Source: Saccharospirillum mangrovi
GTDB lineage: Bacteria; Pseudomonadota; Gammaproteobacteria; Pseudomonadales; Natronospirillaceae
NCBI RefSeq assembly: GCF_003367315.1
Contig: NZ_CP031415.1
Location: 301,001 to 365,000, forward strand
Direction: 5' to 3'
DNA: 64,000 nucleotides
Shown here: in pieces, positions 61,445 through 64,000 of the stretch
How positions within the stretch are numbered: position 1 is the stretch's first letter
How the letters are laid out: each line of letters starts with the position of its first letter
Notes under the pieces: model-generated
What the model saw: only the letters and a program-made list of their open reading frames with translations
The model's database searches: none
Told to the model about the DNA's origin: nothing
Position numbers and translations under genes: made by a program

Positions 61445-61895
61445 TTCCAGGTTTATCACTCGACGCCTGGCGTCTATGGCGCTGCTGTTGCCATTAAGCT
61501 GGGTTCAGGCTGAATCGCCTAGTCTTGAAGTGGGTGATGAGCACTGGATGGCATACCTGCAAGCGCACACCGCCGAAGAGGTTTCTGCCATTCTGGGACG
61601 AGCTGAGTCTTTGCTGGATTCGGCGGATGGCTACCCCAGCCAGACACCCATAGCGCTGATTTTACACGGCGATGAAACATGGGCGTTTCTCAAATCCAAT
61701 TATTCAACAAACCGCGCGTTGGTGGATCAGGCTGCACGACTGGAAGCCTATAACGTTATCGATGTTCAGGTTTGTGAAACCTGGATGCGCGATAACGATG
61801 TGTCCGCCGATCAGCTCCCGCCCTTTGTGTCTACTGTGCCCTATGGACCGGATGTCGAGCGGGAGTTGGAGGCGCAGGGTTATGATCACTTCTAA
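61422..61895 (+). CDS. Exported DsrE-like protein
   Basis: A protein of about 157 residues with a probable signal sequence ([20 protein letters not shown]) and a DsrE/DsrF-like fold: [19 protein letters not shown], then [19 protein letters not shown], with one conserved-looking cysteine. DsrE-fold proteins handle sulfur transfer, but periplasmic versions are uncharacterised. A GTG at 61422 is chosen since it keeps the basic residues before the hydrophobic stretch; an ATG at 61476 would remove them. It overlaps erpA by 23 bases. Confidence 0.65.
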   Translation: MDLPFPFNSRFITRRLASMALLLPLSWVQAESPSLEVGDEHWMAYLQAHTAEEVSAILGRAESLLDSADGYPSQTPIALILHGDETWAFLKSNYSTNRALVDQAARLEAYNVIDVQVCETWMRDNDVSADQLPPFVSTVPYGPDVERELEAQGYDHF

Positions 61896-61936
61896 ATAAA
61901 AAGAAGTACCAAATTCCTAGCTCACTCCGAGGTGAA

Positions 61937-61956
61937 AACGACTGGTGTCAGTCGTT
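61937..61956 (-). terminator. terminator of the M23 peptidase gene
   Basis: aacgact (61937-61943) and agtcgtt (61950-61956) form a 7-bp stem around a 6-base loop. On the minus strand it covers the stop codon of the peptidase gene and is followed by ttttc. It lies between convergent genes. Confidence 0.5.
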
Positions 61957-63237
61957 GTTGATCTGGGCGTAATTTCCGTTAAAGACGTCAAGCTGCCCCA
62001 TCATGTTAGAGGCGAAATCTTGGAAGGCCGGCAGATATTCCGCTGCCAAAGGCTGGGCTGTCGGCAATGGGACGGTTTGTGGGTTGCGGTGCACACCATT
62101 AACCAAAAACTCGTAGTGCAAGTGCGGTCCGGTTGCCAGACCGGTAGAGCCTACATAGCCAATGATCTGGCCCTGGTTGACGCGATTGCCAACCCGAGCA
62201 TAGCGTGAAAACTGACTCATGTGCGCATACAGGGTACGCATTCCGCCGCCGTGCTGAACCACCACCACATTGCCGTAGCTGCTGCTGCGTCGTACTGATA
62301 TCACTTTGCCGTCGCCCGTCACCTTGATGGGTGTGCCAGTTGGCGCTGCGTAATCGGTGCCTCGATGTGCGCGAATGGTATTGAGAACCGGATGACGGCG
62401 ATTCATGTTGAAACCCGACGAGATGCGGAAGACATCCAGCGGTGTTCGTAAGAATGCTTTGCGGATGCTGTCACCGTTGGGTGAATAATAGTCGGTTCGG
62501 CCACCAGCATCGCTGTAGCGGATAGCCGTGACGTCCCGGCCCTGGTTGGTAAAGCGCGCGGCCAGAATAGGCCCATCGCTCAGTTTTTTGCCGTCCAGAA
62601 AGTGTTCTTCGTAGATCAGTGAAAACGAGTCACCGACCCGAATATCCAGGACAAAATCGATGTCCCAACCAAAGAGGGTGGCCAGCTCCATAATCATGTT
62701 GTCACTCAAGCCGGCGTCTTTGCCTGCCAAATAGAGTGACGTTTCAATGGTGCCCTGGGTGAATCGTGTGTGGATTTCCGGTTCGCGAACAATTTGCTCG
62801 ATCTGAAAGCCGTCGTCGACCAGCGTAATGCGGTGCTGAATCATTTGTGATTCGCTGAAGGTGACTTCTTTCAATTCTTCGGCGCTGTTGAACCCGAAAT
62901 TGAATGATTGACCAGGGTAGATGCGGCCTAACGCATGGTTGATCTCTTCATTGGCCAGCATACGGTACAAAACAGAAACGCCGGCGCCCGCTCGCTCGAA
63001 GAGCGTCGACAGGGTATCCCCCGCACGTACTTCCGCAGCCACCAGACTTAACGAATCAAAGGAATCGCCAGATTGAGGCGAAGACTGAAGCTGCACCCGA
63101 GCAGGAATCTCGACAATGACGGATTCGCTGGTGGCCGGCCACAGAGTTAACAGCAACATCAATATAGTCAGGCAGCCGACGCCCAAGGCATGCCAGCGAG
63201 GAAAAGCTTGAACACGGTGAAGGAGCGTACTGATCAT
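61948..63237 (-). CDS. OapA/M23-domain murein endopeptidase (MepM-like)
   Basis: A 429-residue envelope protein: N-terminal membrane anchor or signal (VGCLTILMLLLTLWPATS), an OapA/LysM-like region (VRAGDTLSTLFERAGAG, about 70-150), a linker domain, and a C-terminal LytM/M23 peptidase domain with the metal ligands in HRGTDYAAPTGTP (His and Asp) and HLHYEF. MepM-type enzymes cut D-Ala-mDAP cross-links during wall growth. It is divergent from tyrS, a common neighbourhood. Confidence 0.9.
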   Translation of the reverse strand: MISTLLHRVQAFPRWHALGVGCLTILMLLLTLWPATSESVIVEIPARVQLQSSPQSGDSFDSLSLVAAEVRAGDTLSTLFERAGAGVSVLYRMLANEEINHALGRIYPGQSFNFGFNSAEELKEVTFSESQMIQHRITLVDDGFQIEQIVREPEIHTRFTQGTIETSLYLAGKDAGLSDNMIMELATLFGWDIDFVLDIRVGDSFSLIYEEHFLDGKKLSDGPILAARFTNQGRDVTAIRYSDAGGRTDYYSPNGDSIRKAFLRTPLDVFRISSGFNMNRRHPVLNTIRAHRGTDYAAPTGTPIKVTGDGKVISVRRSSSYGNVVVVQHGGGMRTLYAHMSQFSRYARVGNRVNQGQIIGYVGSTGLATGPHLHYEFLVNGVHRNPQTVPLPTAQPLAAEYLPAFQDFASNMMGQLDVFNGNYAQINND

Positions 63238-63318
63238 CTTGAAAACAGGTAATTGGCTCAGGAAGTTAATCTAATATCTTAACAGTAGATGCGTCGAGTG
63301 CTAACTGATAGCACATAC

Positions 63319-63327
63319 TGATATAAT
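63319..63327 (+). promoter_or_regulatory. extended -10 promoter of tyrS
   Basis: TGATATAAT combines a TGn extension with a perfect TATAAT, 41 bases before the tyrS ATG. The -35 position has no close match, as is usual with an extended -10. Confidence 0.65.
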
Positions 63328-63358
63328 GCGTCTTCTGTTTATATGTAAATTCTTTTGA

Positions 63359-64000
<642 letters not shown>

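Overview
The window comes from a GC-rich gammaproteobacterium. Gene content and order (rppH-ptsP, hslR-hslO, typA, ilvA, rpiA, hemL, erpA, a MepM-like peptidase divergent from tyrS, CpxRA-like genes beside smrA) suggest the Oceanospirillales/Pseudomonadales sphere, possibly Saccharospirillaceae. That placement is inference from gene families. Coding density is high: there is no gap over 300 bases, no CRISPR array, no rRNA, and no recognisable transposase, integrase or prophage.

Region by region. 1-9.4 kb: end of a possible MBL hydrolase, hslR-hslO, cysQ, an imelysin-like lipoprotein with a HAD-IB phosphatase, rppH-ptsP, a CHASE-GGDEF cyclase and an orphan CheW. 9.5-16.7 kb: a UvrD-type helicase and a Gld-like ABC operon (ATPase, fused permease-GldG, DUF4340). 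16.8-22.3 kb: a CaCA antiporter, a VOC protein, an ArsR regulator divergent from two small monooxygenase-like genes, a MetE-C-domain protein and a polytopic membrane protein. 22.4-28.8 kb: a six-gene MoxR/Bat operon with overlapping or abutting genes. 28.8-36 kb: a hybrid histidine kinase, typA, a small gene bracketed by two copies of a structured repeat, ilvA and rpiA. 36-38 kb: a membrane protein, an ArsR/SRPBCC pair with a perfect palindromic operator, and a DUF2147 protein.

38.1-45.4 kb (minus strand) is the most unusual part: seven tightly coupled genes encoding a KAS III/OleA-like condensing enzyme, an OleD-like SDR, an MBL hydrolase, an F390-synthetase-like adenylate-forming enzyme, an ATP-grasp ligase, a GNAT-like protein and a Rieske oxygenase. 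Together they look like an uncharacterised biosynthetic pathway, logically parallel to OleABCD (olefin/beta-lactone) but with different enzyme families at the activation and hydrolysis steps and additional tailoring and ligation enzymes. The central genes look more A/T-rich than their surroundings.

45.4-64 kb: ybaK and a GNAT gene, a TolC-HlyD-permease-permease export operon with no ATPase gene, an AraC regulator with ypeA, a CpxRA-like two-component system, smrA, two identical tRNA-Leu(CAG) genes behind a consensus promoter, hemL, hemJ-clcA, a DUF6776-bactofilin pair, erpA with a DsrE-like gene, an OapA/M23 peptidase, and the 5' part of tyrS running off the end. Smaller signals include short tandem duplications at two convergent gene ends, a hairpin-rich leader before rppH, and an intrinsic terminator near 57.35 kb with no gene feeding into it (a possible small RNA).
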